A stretch of 64,000 nt of DNA, taken from contig PDHQ01000032.1 in the NCBI GenBank assembly GCA_003339415.1, forward strand, positions 62,001 to 126,000. The letters are read 5' to 3'. Shown here in pieces: positions 40,019 to 51,570 of the stretch; the first letter of the stretch is position 1; every line of letters begins with the position of its first letter. The notes under the pieces are model-generated. The model had not been told where the DNA came from and did not search any database. It was given only the letters and a program-made list of their open reading frames with translations. Source of the DNA: Ophiocordyceps camponoti-saundersi (nom. inval.) (taxonomy: Eukaryota; Ascomycota; Sordariomycetes; Hypocreales; Ophiocordycipitaceae). Made by a program: the position numbers and the translations under genes.

Positions 40019-42645
40019 ATGGGCTCGCAAGAAGACCACCAACTGGCTTATCTTCTGGGCGCGGACGAGAAAGATTCTCGACCGGCGAAGCGCCGCAAGG
40101 TATCGCGACAGACGACGAAGCGGATTCCGGAGGAGACCCTGTTCGTGCCGCTGCTGAACGGAGCAGAGAGGCCGGAATGTGTCAAGCTACGACAGAGGCT
40201 CTTCAAGGAGGGATGGGGGAAAGTTGAGGGGCGAATACAGGTTGGTTACTTTGCTTCCTGTCAAGGAGCTGTCGTTGCTGACGAACTCTTCTTTTTTTCA
40301 CCTCCAGGAGATATTGCGCGACGCCAACTCGTCGACCCTGGAACAGGTCTCGGCCTTTATGTCGGCGGCCAAGGAAGAATGGTAAAGAGGCGCAAAAACT
40401 CCCGCGTGCGATTGTCAATTCGCTGAAAGAAGGGGGACTTGGTGTGAATAAAATCAGCGCGGACCAGATCCCGTCGGCCTTGATCATCACCGGGCCCAAC
40501 ATTGCGTCGCAAGACCTACTGTTCGAGCAACTTTCGGAGACGCTGCTGCGATCGTCGGCTAGCAAGTTCGTCTTGCTGAGGTCTTCGGAGGTAACGACGC
40601 TCAAGGCGGCGCTCAAGAAGACGATACGCGACGCAACGTCGGGCGACGCGGGCGACGAAGAAGAAGTGCAGGTCAAGCCGGGCCGAGAGGTAGTCGAACT
40701 ACGTTGTGCTGCTTGATCGATAGGAAGATTCTTACTGACCCTTGAGGTCTAGGGCCGGAGACGATATCTCGACTACGATCTGGAAGCGCTCGAAGCGTCT
40801 TTGGCAGACGAGCCATGCCAGGACGTCTATGTGGCCTTTCAAGACAGTGAAGGATTTGACAGCGGGCTTCTGTCTGATCTGATATCGCTTTTCCAGTGAG
40901 GAGGTTCTTTACTTCTTTAGAGGCTGACGATACTGACGGGGGTACTGTAAGCTCTTGGCGACCCCGTATACCCTTTTCACTCCTTTTCGGCATCGCCACC
41001 TCGGTCGAGCTTCTCCAGGCGCGGCTGCTCAAATCGGCGTGTCGACTGGTCTACGGCGCACAATTCGACTGCGTCCAGACGGAGACGATCCTGGAGACGG
41101 TGTTCAGGAGAGCGGTGGCGGCCACGGACTTGTCCCTGCGGCTGGGAGGGCCTCTGCTGCGGGGCATGCTGGAGCGGCAACACACGCAAATGGCCGGCAT
41201 TCAGGCCTTCATCAGCTCGCTAAAGGTAAGGGACGGAGCCGGCAGGGAGCAAGAGGTATGCGGTCGCAGTGCTGACGTGGGATATGGGACAGTACGGCTA
41301 CATGTGTCATTTCTACGCAAACGCGCTGAGTGTCCTTGAGTCTCCGGACGTAGGAGTCCTGCAAGCGGAACACTTGGAAGCGCTACGGAATCTGGAGTCA
41401 TTTCGACGAGAGGTCGAACGGGCGGTGGAGGTCGGCAGCGACCAGTCGATGGCACATGCTCGGTCGCTCTTGGAAGATGACGCTTACCTGGCGAGCCAAG
41501 TGGGCGAGATGGGGCAGCGCCGGCAGCGGTGGGTGGAGAGGGTGCTGCGGACAGTGCTGTGTCTCGAGGCGGCAGGCCAACAGGATAAGACATTTCCGGA
41601 GGCGTACGCCGACGCCGTGAGCGGCGACGGCGCCGGGCTGGCGGAGCAGCTGGACAAGATGCGACGAAGCGGCGCCGATGAGCTGGTGACGATGATCAGG
41701 CGGGTGTTGGCCGTTCTGGAGCGAGGAGATGACAGGTTGGCGCTGGGGCCTTGGACGGACGACGAGGGCATCGAGGCTCAGCGGTCGCTCCAGCAGTGGC
41801 TGACCGAGGTGGAAAGGCTCCAGGAGGCGGCGCGGGTCGGCGGCTTCAGCCTACGGAGCCGATACAGCGGGCAGAGCAGGGTGATGCGAACGACGGTGGT
41901 TGGGCAGCGGGTGCAGCTGAGCCAGGACTCGGCGGCGCTGCGGGACGAGGACGGGCGACTGACGGAAGTGGTTGACGAGGTGGTGGGGCTGCTGACGAGG
42001 GTGCTGGCCGGTTCCGGATCCGGGCCGGAGACGGTGGTCTTGTCCGAATGCTGGCTCTACGACTCACGAAGGCCGATGCGAGACGTCTTGGTGCCACGAC
42101 CGCGGGCCGTTTTCGAGCGCAGCCTTGGCAGGCCGCGCGATTACCTAGGTGGAGGTGGAGAGGCGCGGGCGCCGGCCACGTGTCTCCTTTACCGGCTTTA
42201 TCTGGAGACGGGCAGTCTGATTAACGTGGCGGATCTGTGGACGGCGTTTGCGGAGCTGGTGGGGGGTTCAACGAAAGGGGAGGATGAAGCGGATGAGGGC
42301 GGCGAAGACGGGAAGCGGGTGGTTGAGGAGGAGGAGGAGGAGGAGGAAGAGGAGGAGGAGGGGGGGAGGAAGAAGGTGGAGAAGAGGAAAAAGAGATACA
42401 CGGAGAAGCAGAAAAAGCAAAGGCAAAAGCAAAAGGACAAGGACAAGGAGGAAGAGGAAGAGGAGGAGGATGATGATGGGAAGAAGAAGAACAGGACGAA
42501 GAAGCAGCAGGGGGGGGCTGGGGGCGACAGGGAGCGGGAGACGCTGGCGCAGTTCTACCGCGGACTTGCCGAGCTGCGGGCCATGGGGTTCATCAAGGCT
42601 ACGAAGAGGAAGACGGATCATGTGGCCAAGGTGAGATGGTTGTGA
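40019..42645 (+). CDS. ORC3: Origin recognition complex subunit 3, with an apparent frameshift
   Basis: Exons 40019..40240, 40308..about 40379, about 40381..40689, 40753..40895, 40952..41225 and 41293..42645; roughly 820 residues. Motifs include ALIITGPNIASQDLLFEQL (AAA+-like region near residue 125), WRPRIPFSLLFGIATSVELL, and a C-terminal winged helix (ATCLLYRLYLETG ... FYRGLAELRAMGFIKATKR). Between 40308 and 40689 the frame shifts by one base around 40374-40384: the upstream frame stops at TAA 40383-40385, while the downstream frame is clearly coding. An extra base, or an atypical 43-nt intron at 40347-40389, would explain it. A charged insert of nearly 90 residues (42268-42531; Glu/Lys/Gln/Asp runs) interrupts the winged helix. 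Known: Orc3 is part of the six-subunit complex marking replication origins. I report the gene as probably functional with an assembly error or unusual splice. Confidence 0.82.
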
Positions 42646-44525
42646 TGTAGTACGGATACATGGAGAGTCAGAGACAGGGGTAGTAGTATGTAGTATACGG
42701 ATACAGGTCGAGTATCTATTTTCCCCTTTGCGTATCATCTTTTTCTACGGAGAATGGGGGAAAAGATGAGAGAGAGAGAGAGAGAGAGCATGTTTCTAGA
42801 GAGACGAACAGGGTATGATGATATGATGAGAGTGATGATAGTTATGGTGAGGGGTGGTGGTGATGATGAGGAACGGCACGGGAGGGGAGGGGGGGGATGG
42901 CTAGGCTATCGGTAGATCAGGTGCGGCCTGAAGACGGCGCCCGAGGCAATCAAAGGAGCGAGACAATACCTACCGCTCTTTTTTGTATCCGCAAACTGAT
43001 TGATGTCCGTACAATTACATCCATATATGCCTAGTATCATGAGGATGAAGAGCGTGGAAAAGACGAGGCCATGTTTGCAGCTGCCTGTACATACATTGAC
43101 CCGTTTTAAAACATGTGATGGGCGTGTTTGTTACGGACTCGGATTTGGTGTGTGCCGCTTGCATGACGATGTTTTGGGTATAAAGATAATGAGAATAACA
43201 AAGATATTCACGGATAGAGAGACAGAGAGACTGGATAAATAAAGGGACGGGAGCAGCAGAGACAAGAGAAAAAAAAAAGGACACGAGACAGACCGAGACA
43301 AGACAAGACAAGTCAAGACAAGACGAGGAAGACGGGACGGGGGGGTTCGGTCATTCATGGATGTAAGCAATGGTATTAATAGGAAAGGAAGAAGAGGGCG
43401 TCTCGTGAGCGGGCCGGGGCCGGCGATGGTGAGAGACATGAGAGAGGCCAGCGTGTCTTGTCTTGTCTTGCATGATTGTCTTGACCCTTTTTTTTGTGTG
43501 TGTGTCGGTCATGGATGGGATAAATGTGTCTCGCATCGTTGATTGTTGGTTGCGGTTACGACCAGCGCACACACCCCCCCCTCCTCCTCTTCCTCCTCTT
43601 CTTCTTCCCCTCACCATGTCTCAGTCTTCTTCAGGCCCTCACTTACCCTCTCACCCTCTCTATCTCTCACGTTTCCATATCAAAGGAGGCTGGTAAAAAA
43701 ACGAGAAGAGAACAAAGGTGGGAGAAAATAGGGAAGGGAGGGGGAAAAAAAGTGACGCTGGCATTCCATGACCAGCCACCGCCGTTTCCGCTTACATACT
43801 TGTTTCTTCGTGATGTCGCCGTATGCGGGGATTTTTATAGAGAGGAAATAAAGGGAGAGATGAAAGGTTTAAAGGCTATTCGGAGGCATCAGCCATCAAC
43901 GGCATCGTCGGCCGTTATTACAGGTTTGACAAGGGCAAGGGAAGGGGGGGGGGCTGGGTTGGGAGGTTTGTTGGCTTTAGCCTTTTTAGGAGGGGGGGAG
44001 GAAGAAGAAGAAGAAAGAGGGGCGCCGGGGCTTTTTGCTTTCTGTCGGCACGTGGGAGTAGCTAAGGGTGTCTGTGCGCCGTATGTACATACATATGTAC
44101 ATGAGAGAGGCGTATGTAAGCAGAAAGATGGAAGACGAAAGGACGAAGGACGAAGACGACGACGAAGAAGAAGAAGAAAAAAAAGAAGGGGATGAAAGAT
44201 TGCATAAAAGAGAGAAATGTCTCGTCTCGTCTCGTCTTTCTTTCTTTCTTTCTTTCATCGTACATACGGATCGTGAAGAATACATGTTCGGCAGCAGATG
44301 GTAGCAGGTTAGGTAGTGAGAGTCGGCAGTACCTAGGGTAGGTTAATGGTTGTGGTCGTGGCTTGTTTCTACACTAACTGGGTTGCCTTTATGCGGCGGC
44401 ATGTCTCACCAGTGGGCTGCGTCCGTCGCAACAGGATGGGGAAGGGCATAAAAAAAAAGACGTTGAAAAAGCCTTTTTTTTTTGGGTTCTCTTTCTTTTA
44501 AATTAGTTGGCGGAAACAGTGAAAG

Positions 44526-44575
44526 AGACACGCGCACACACACACACACACACACACACTCTCTCTCTCTGTCAG
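44526..44575. repeat. AC/CT dinucleotide microsatellite
   Basis: Alternating CA repeats of about 30 nt followed directly by CTCTCT repeats. Confidence 0.9.
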
Positions 44576-46857
44576 TGTATGTATGTGTGCGGATAGAGAG
44601 AGAGCGAGAGAGAGATGTACGGATAGTCCTCCAAGAAAGGACCCCCTTCGCTTCTCCACTCGCCGCGTGCGTTTCTTTTCTTTTCCTTGCCTTCTTTTTA
44701 CACATGATTGATGCCTGGTTTTTTTTTTAAAACTTCTTCTTATTTTTGCTGCAAACAGTTGTTAACCCATACCGGCTATTAGACCCTTTACATGTACATA
44801 CGGATATGCATCTCTGTTCCCGTTAGCCTTGCCTTGCCTTATCTTGCCTTAGCTTGCCTTTGCTGTCCTGAAACGTCAATTCAACGATCCATGATGCTTA
44901 CATACATATGTATGTACATGCAGCGCGCGGGGAGGGGAATAAGAAGGAAAGAAAAAGACAAGGAAAAAAAATGAAAACCCTATTAAGATCATATACATGT
45001 TGTATGTGCGGAGTATCCGTAGAAAAGAAGAGAAAGAGAGAAAGGGAAGAGAGAGAGAGAGAAAAAAAAAAGTCCCTCGCTTCGACGCAACCTGACACAT
45101 GAATGGGAAAAAAAAGAAGATAATTGCCGGTACGAGTATCCGTATCTGTAGGTACGGATACATGCGCCGTAGAAAAGGGGAGGGTTAAAAGGAAGAGGAG
45201 AGAGGGGGTGAGGAGGAGAGGGAGGGGGCGGGGGAATAGATGGAGAAGGAAAAAATAAAACGTCAACGTCTGACGGGGTCCCGTAGCCACGGCATGTTTA
45301 TTCGCGCGCGACACGTGCGAGTCTTTTAATGTGCCTAGTATGTATGTATGTATGTATGTATGTGTGTGCTGTCCACGTTTGCATCCATGTCCGTGCGGAC
45401 GGAAGAGAAGCAGGGCAGGACAGGATAGGATAGGGCAGGGGAGGAGAGGAGACCTACATACACGCCTTCTGTCGTGGCGGCTGGTGAAGGAGAAAAGAGG
45501 AGGCTGTGACGAAACATGTTAATTTTTTTTTAAAAGAACGATGTGCTGGAATAGGATCGATGATGGGAAAGAAGAAGGCCGGTCTGGATAGATAGATGGA
45601 TGGATGGATGGATGGATAGGTAGATGATGGATGGAGGGGAGGGTTTCTTTCTCAGCTCAGCAACTACGACGGATAGAAGAACAACTAAACTTGTTCAACT
45701 TTCACAGCCCTGTTTAGCGGGTTTACCTTTTTCTAGGTAGGTAGGTAGGTTTATAGGTACTACAGGTGTTGGTTAACAGGGACTCAGAAGGGGGAGGAGG
45801 GGTGATGACAGCTTATAGGTTGGGTATGTAAGACTATGTATTTCTATGGCAAGGTCATGGCTACCTACCTATGAGGCCTCATCTTTCATCACGTCTTCTT
45901 ATTCTTGATAGTATCCCTTTTAAAAAAAGAGAGAGACATTTTCTTTTCGTCAGCTGTATCCGTGTAATTTACATACATATGTATATCCGTATATAATGTG
46001 ATATACTTACTTGCACATACATACATACATGCATACATCGATACATAACTCACTCGTTTAAATTCTCTTTTTTAGACTTTTTATTCATTCATTTTTTTTC
46101 TTGACTTGCTTGAGGGAGAGAGAAAGAGAGGGTTTGCAACGGAGACTCCGCTCCGCGTGTGGTTGCGGCGAGGCGGACGCGTGCGGCGAAGCCAAGAAAG
46201 GAGAGGGGGAAAAAAACACACACGCAACGTATTCGAGAGCGTGTAATCCGTATGTGTGTATGTATGTACGTGTATGTATGTACTTACATCAGATAGACAC
46301 ACAGACACACGATATATGTAGGTATGTACAGTATGTTTATACGGACATGAAGAAGAAGAACGTGAACATATGTAAAGACAAGAAAAAAGGGTGACGATTC
46401 CGGGTCTCGCAAGTCGAGCAAGATGCGTAAAGAAACAACACGCCACATGATGCTTGCTACACTCCCCCCCCCCTTTCCCTTTCCCCTTCCCCTCTTCCGC
46501 TTCCCTCCTATATGTACTGTATGTACATTTCTCCAGGCTTTTTCTTCGTCTCTTTTTTATTTTCCGAAACAGATTTATGTATATGCATCCGTATGTTTGC
46601 ATGTGTCCCGTTCATATGGATGTCTGTCTTTCTTCCGCGCACAGAGAGAAATCTAGAGACGGAGAAGAGAGACACTCACAACTCACACGCACACGCCTCT
46701 TCCCATCGAGAGCAGAAAAGCAGCTAAGCTAAGCCCCTCTCTGTCTTCGTTCCCGGACTAATGCAATGGCTGGGCTGGGAATAGAAGGAATACATAGGAT
46801 ACATGGAAGGAAAGAGGGGTGGGCGTGTGTCTTTTACCTACCTAGCTAGGTGTGTGT

Positions 46858-46888
46858 GGAGAGAGAGAGAGAGACATTTGCACACGGG

Positions 46889-46921
<33 letters not shown>

Positions 46922-46972
46922 CGAGAGAGACGCAGAGAGATAGAAAGAGACAGAGAGAAAGAGACAGAGAGG
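46858..46972. repeat. GA/CA microsatellite block
   Basis: GAGAGA runs, then ACACAC, then a long degenerate GAGAGA(C/T) run on the plus strand. Confidence 0.9.
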
Positions 46973-47858
46973 GGGGTGAGAAAAAAACGAGAGACAGGGG
47001 GGTGGGAGCAAAGCAAGAAAGGAGGGGAGGGGCGCCCGGCGGCGGTCTTCACCCCCACCTTTCTTCTCTCTTTCCATGCTTCTCTTTTCGTCGACTTTTC
47101 TTTTCTGCCCTCTTTCTCTTTTTCTCGCTCTCACTCTCTCTCCCACACTCACTCACACTCACACACTCTCACTCACTCTCTCACTCCTTTTCTTAAAAGA
47201 AACCTCCAATCCTTTCACCTTGTCGAAGCTTCTCCCTTTTTCCCCTCCTCTCTTTCCTTTCTCCTCTTCTTCATCGCTCACACCCCCCCTTTTTCTTTCC
47301 TTTCTTTTCTCAATTGCCAGCATACATTAACAATCATATACTTATTCACACCCCCTTATTCTCTTTCCCTTTCTTCATCGCCGCCCACGCCCCCAGCTTC
47401 TTCGTCGTCGTCGTTCGCGCTCCGATCGTCTCCTCCCGTCTCGTGTCAAGAGAACGAGGAGAAGGGGGGACGCCACAGGAACGGCCGAAACACAAGAATT
47501 GAGATGAAAGAGTAAAGAAAAAGAGACGATCATCGCCATCGAGTCAGAACGCCTCTTTTTTTTTTCCCCCTCTCTCTTTGGGCCTGGTGGCTTTTTTTTG
47601 TCCGCTTTTATTTTTCCCCTGCGAAAATCCCCGCAAAGAGAAAGTTGCGTGACCACAAAAAAAAAGAGGGCAATCGAATTCCACAACTCGTCAAAAGTCC
47701 GTTTTCGGCTTTGCGCTTGGGCAGGAAACAGAAAGCGAAGAATAAGGAGACAGGAACCGCCCCCTTCTCCTTCTCTCTCTCTCTTTCTCTTCCCTCGAAC
47801 AAGACAAACTTCAACTACTGCTGCAGGCGGGATTCCTGAGGCAGACGAGAGAGTGCCA

Positions 47859-48183
47859 ATGCGCCCGCGCGTCTTCTTTCATCCTTCAACCGTCATCGAC
47901 GACTTGTCGCTAGAGTCGATAGGAGAGCCGCTTACCGAGTCCGATCACCACTTGCGATTGGCCATGATGCATCGGCGTCAGCAGGAGCAGCAGCAGGAGG
48001 CGCCGCAACCGCCGTCGCAGCAGCAACAGCAACAGCATCACCATCACCATCACCACCACCACCACCACCATCATCATCCGCATCATCAGCATCAGCATCA
48101 GCATCAACACCAAGAACACCAAGATCAACAACAGCACCTGCAGCAACAGACGCATCATCACCTTCACCAGCAACTTCCATCCC

Positions 48184-48218
<35 letters not shown>

Positions 48219-48779
48219 CCACCACCACCACAACAGCAACTCTTCTATCACAACCACCATCCTTATCACCACCAACACAACCTCGCTCCTCACCACCACT
48301 ACCAACAACCGCAACCGCAATCGCAACCACAAGATCAACATGTCCAAGCCCCGACGCCTCTCCAGCTCCTCGCCATCCGCAATCCGCCCCTCGCCCACAA
48401 GCTGCACCAGATGGCTCTCCTCCTCTCGCCCCTCGTCCAGCTCACCACCGGCGCCGTCCACCCGCACTTCCCGCGAACCGTCCTGCACTTCTGGCTTCTG
48501 ACCGACGCTCAGCTCGAGAGCCTCGCCTCCTTCTACCACCAGCGCACCCCGAGCCCCTGGTCCGCCCAGTACCCATGCCCCGTCGCCTGGCGTTCCGACC
48601 TGCCCCTCGAGGAGAAGCGCCGTCGCATGGGCAAGTTCATCGGCCTGCGCGGTTGCGATACCTCGCCCGACGTCGCTGCCGTCGCCCGCGCCCTGCGCTC
48701 CGAGGACGACATCGCCGAGGAGGCCCGCCTGGCCGCTGCCGACGATGAGATGTGGCGCAGGAAACTGAATCCCTGGTGA
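47859..48779 (+). CDS. His/Gln/Pro-rich protein with a conserved-looking C-terminal domain
   Basis: A single exon of 306 residues from the ATG at 47859; the open frame extends upstream through a CT-rich leader. Residues 1-40 (MRPRVFFHPSTVIDDLSLES) look ordered. Residues 45-165 are homopolymeric: Gln tracts, a run of 14 His, alternating His/Gln, Pro and Ser tracts coded by CAC/CAT/CAG/CAA. Residues 175-306 form a folded domain with TGAVHPHFPRTVLHFWLLTD, SLASFYHQRTPS and GKFIGLRGCDTSP, followed by a helical tail ending RRKLNPW. I recall this C-terminal domain from fungal proteins without known function. The low-complexity middle could bind metals or drive condensation, which is inference. Antisense frames here are shadows of the CAN repeats. 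Confidence 0.68.
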
Positions 48780-48905
48780 ATGAGACAGGAAGCTGGGATA
48801 CCCCATTTCTCTCTCACTCTCTCCCTCACTCTCTCGTACTCACACACACACACTCTCTCACTCTCACTCTCACACTTACTCTCTCTCACACTCTCACACA
48901 CACAC

Positions 48906-48947
<42 letters not shown>

Positions 48948-49919
48948 CCTCACACTTTTCTCTCCTTACTCCCCTCCTCCACCTCTTCTTTTCTTTTCCG
49001 TCTATTCTCTCATCCTCTTTGTCTCTTGGCCATTACTTCTCCCCGCGAGCATGTAGACGGAACGGACTAGGGCTTCATGGGCGGGCGTCACATGCACAGC
49101 ATCGGACGGAGTTTCTTCTTCTTCTCCTTTCTGTTGTACTTGTTTCTCTCTCTTCCCGTCTTTTTTCTTCTTCTCTTCTTTCACCTCCACTTCTCTTCCC
49201 TTCTCTTGTCGTCATTGCATAGAAAACGCATAGCAATTGTGCCTTCTGTATATTGCATTGTGCCGGCGGGCATTCTACCGAATAGTCTGCCTGAATCACA
49301 CAATACATGGTCATGAACTTTCATCCCTTCTTCACTAATATCGTCATGATGGTCCGAAGAAGGCGAGAGGGGCCGAGCATGAACTGGTGGCGATTCATTG
49401 ATGACTACCACTTTACGTGCTGCGTAGCATGTAGCTGATGTGCAATGATGTGGTGATGCGTCGCAAACCACCTACTCAGTTCCTAGGCACCTAACCCAGG
49501 TGGGCGGCCGAGCGTCGCGAACCAGCATGAGTCGGGGCCATGCGTCGCCGGCCAGCCAACCAACTTGAATGCGATGGGCCACGAGTTGCGAATCAGCTTG
49601 AGAGAGAGCAATGGGGCCATGAGTTGCGATCCAGCTTGAAATGGTTACGCGCCGCCGAAATTCCCCCCCTTCTCCCTCTGTATCCGTACATATGTTTCTC
49701 TTGTCTGGCGCGCAAGTCCGATTCTTGTGCCTCGTCTTCTTCTTCCTCTTCTAGGATGCGCAACTCAAGTGAGGCGACTAAATTCTTTGACGGACCATCT
49801 GTCCTCGACAAAGTCCCCCCCTTTGCCTCTCCCCAACACCATGCACACTACCCCTCACAACTCGTCTCCTTTGTTTTTTCTTCAAAAAAAATCAAAAAAA
49901 AATCTTTGTTTAGTATTAT
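48780..49919. other. Intergenic region with CT microsatellites
   Basis: Long CT/CA-rich stretch at 48805-48950, including a nearly pure CT run at 48910-48944, followed by pyrimidine-rich sequence. A repeated GAGTTGCGA(A/T)(T/C)CAGCTTGA unit occurs near 49580 and 49621. No gene recognised. Confidence 0.5.
48908..48944. repeat. CT dinucleotide microsatellite
   Basis: Nearly uninterrupted CTCTCT repeats of about 37 nt in the 3' flank of the His-rich gene. Confidence 0.9.
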
Positions 49920-50815
49920 TCATTTCCTGCCCTTCTTGGCTGACTTTCCGGGCGTGTCGATGAGGACGGCGTCGTCTTCGCTCGTCGTCTTGGAGGAGGT
50001 CTTTTCGGAATCTTCAAGCTCTTTTAGGAAGTCGGTTCGGATCTGGCCTCGGCGCTTGTCCCACCATTGCTTCTCTGCCTCCGTCTGGGCGTGGATTTCG
50101 TCGAGGCGTTGACGGAGGCGGGTGTTTGCGGCCATTTCGTGGGCTGATTGGAAGATGGTTGGGCCCCAATTGGGGGCTAGGGCGTTGGCCTGTGGGATTG
50201 ATTGTTAATGATTTTTTTTTTTTTTGGTTTGCTACTTCATGGGGTTCGATGGAGAGAGACTGATATGCTTTTTTTTCTTCAGATTGGGAGAAACAGATGT
50301 TGTTACCTCGGTGACGACGTCGCGTAACTCCTCCTCCATCTCTTTCTCGGCTCGTTGAAAGCGCTGCCATAGGTCGTCGCCGACGCTGCCGCGGAGAAGT
50401 AGCGTGCTGCACGCCTGCTTGGCTGACTTTATCTGGATGAGGCGCTCGATGTCCTGGACGGCGCGGCGGAGGAGCGCGGCGCGAAGAACGCTATCGGGGA
50501 CGCGCGGGCGACGCTGCTCCGAGCCATCTTCGGAGCCCATGTGTAGAAGCGAGAGGTAGATGTTGCGTTGGAGATTTGGACCGAACCAGGGGGCTAGGTT
50601 TGCGCTTTCGGCTGTGTTTTTTTTTTGGGTTTGTTCAGACTTGCGAGACTTGACTTGTTCGTGTCTGGGCTGAAGACTTCAGGGATTGAAGGAAAGAACG
50701 TACCGGCTTTTCTCTTGCGATAGATGCTGGAAAAGGTCATGAGGGCGCCGCCGAGGACGACGAGGTAGGCGAAGGGGAGGGCCAGACCCATCCAGTCGAC
50801 GCCGAACCGGGCCAT
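49920..50815 (-). CDS. SEC66: ER translocation complex subunit Sec66 (Sec71)
   Basis: Exons 50815..50704, 50611..50307 and 50189..49920 join in phase, giving 228 residues. An N-terminal transmembrane segment lies at residues 10-30 (LALPFAYLVVLGGALMTF), followed by SSIYRKRKA. The soluble domain has APWFGPNLQRNIYLSLLHM, PDSVLRAALLRRAVQDIERL, RGSVGDDLWQRFQRAEKEME and ANALAPNWGPTIFQSAHEMA, the recognisable Sec66 pattern. The C-terminus is charged (KSAKKGRK). Known: Sec66 belongs to the Sec62/Sec63 complex that drives post-translational import through the Sec61 channel. The ATG at 50815 sits just before the membrane segment and is the only sensible start. Confidence 0.93.
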
Positions 50816-51570
50816 TGCTGCGGCCTTTGAGATTCCTTTGATTCCGTGATTCCTGCCGTGTGAAGGTTTCTCTATTTCTTTTGTTCCGATTGAGCGCGCG
50901 CGAATCTTCTCGTGGCGTCTTTTTCTTCCGGGGGGGCTTTCCGTAGTGAGTTGCTGTGGTTAAGGGCGTTGTCGTCGATGGTATGGAGACGGGAATCTGG
51001 ACAGGTAAGCAACCCTACCAACCCCAGTCTCTCTCTCATATGTAGTACTCCGTAACAGGCAATTAATTCGGGAGGCATATGTACTCTACGTAGCCTGGAA
51101 AACGCGGATACGCTCGGGCCGTTTTTATCCGTTATGGTCGCTGGCTTTACCCTCTGTTTGGCCGTTGAAATCGGGCTCGAGGTATCGGTCTTGTCTTATG
51201 TCAGGTGTCGGGAACCTTGAACCTTGCCTGGCTTTGAGGAGGGGGACCACTGCGAGCTTTGTAGCTGGTACTTTATCACGTAAGAGGCTGATACTTCAAT
51301 CGCCTTCCACAGCTTGCCTCCCCCCCCCCCGTTCGTTCGTCATCATCACCTGGAACTCTCCAAGCTCTACCGTGGAACAGGCTGGGGGGATATCTTGGTT
51401 TGAATCCTTCTCTTTTTCCCTTCCCTTGTCTTTCTTCGTGGCTCTCTTATCGTCAGATCTCTACATCTTCTCCTCTGCGTCTTTGGGCTTCCCTTGGCTG
51501 GCCTGACGTTGGTCCCATCATCGTCAATCTCTCGTCTCCATACAAACGACCTTCGGATCGCTCGCCGACC
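50816..51570. promoter_or_regulatory. Divergent promoter region (SEC66 / NPL4)
   Basis: The 755-bp spacer between divergent starts. It has a TACTCCGTA palindrome at 51046-51054, a poly-C run at 51321-51330 and a CT-rich NPL4 leader. No gene recognised. Confidence 0.5.

Larger units (their letters stand above)
42646..47858. other. 5.2-kb gene-poor region with microsatellites and a pyrimidine-rich leader
   Basis: No supported gene. It holds GA runs at 42770-42789, purine-rich stretches, TTTC runs near 44236-44255, an AC tract at about 44534-44560 flowing into CT, TATG runs at 45340-45365, GGAT runs at 45597-45615, TAGG runs at 45736-45752, TACA runs at 46017-46035, a GA/CA block at 46858-46975, and CT-rich sequence from 47060 to 47850. 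TACGGATAC-like motifs recur (listed in findings). The right end is probably the long 5' leader and promoter of the His-rich gene. The frames seen are low-complexity products of the microsatellites. Confidence 0.5.

Noticed and set aside
46850..47515. A 221-codon plus-strand frame of Glu/Arg then Ser/Leu runs
   Set aside because: It is generated by GA and CT microsatellites; no structured segment.
47932..48806. Minus-strand Val/Met-rich frames opposite the His-rich gene
   Set aside because: Products of reading CAC/CAT repeats backwards (GTG/ATG); no other support.
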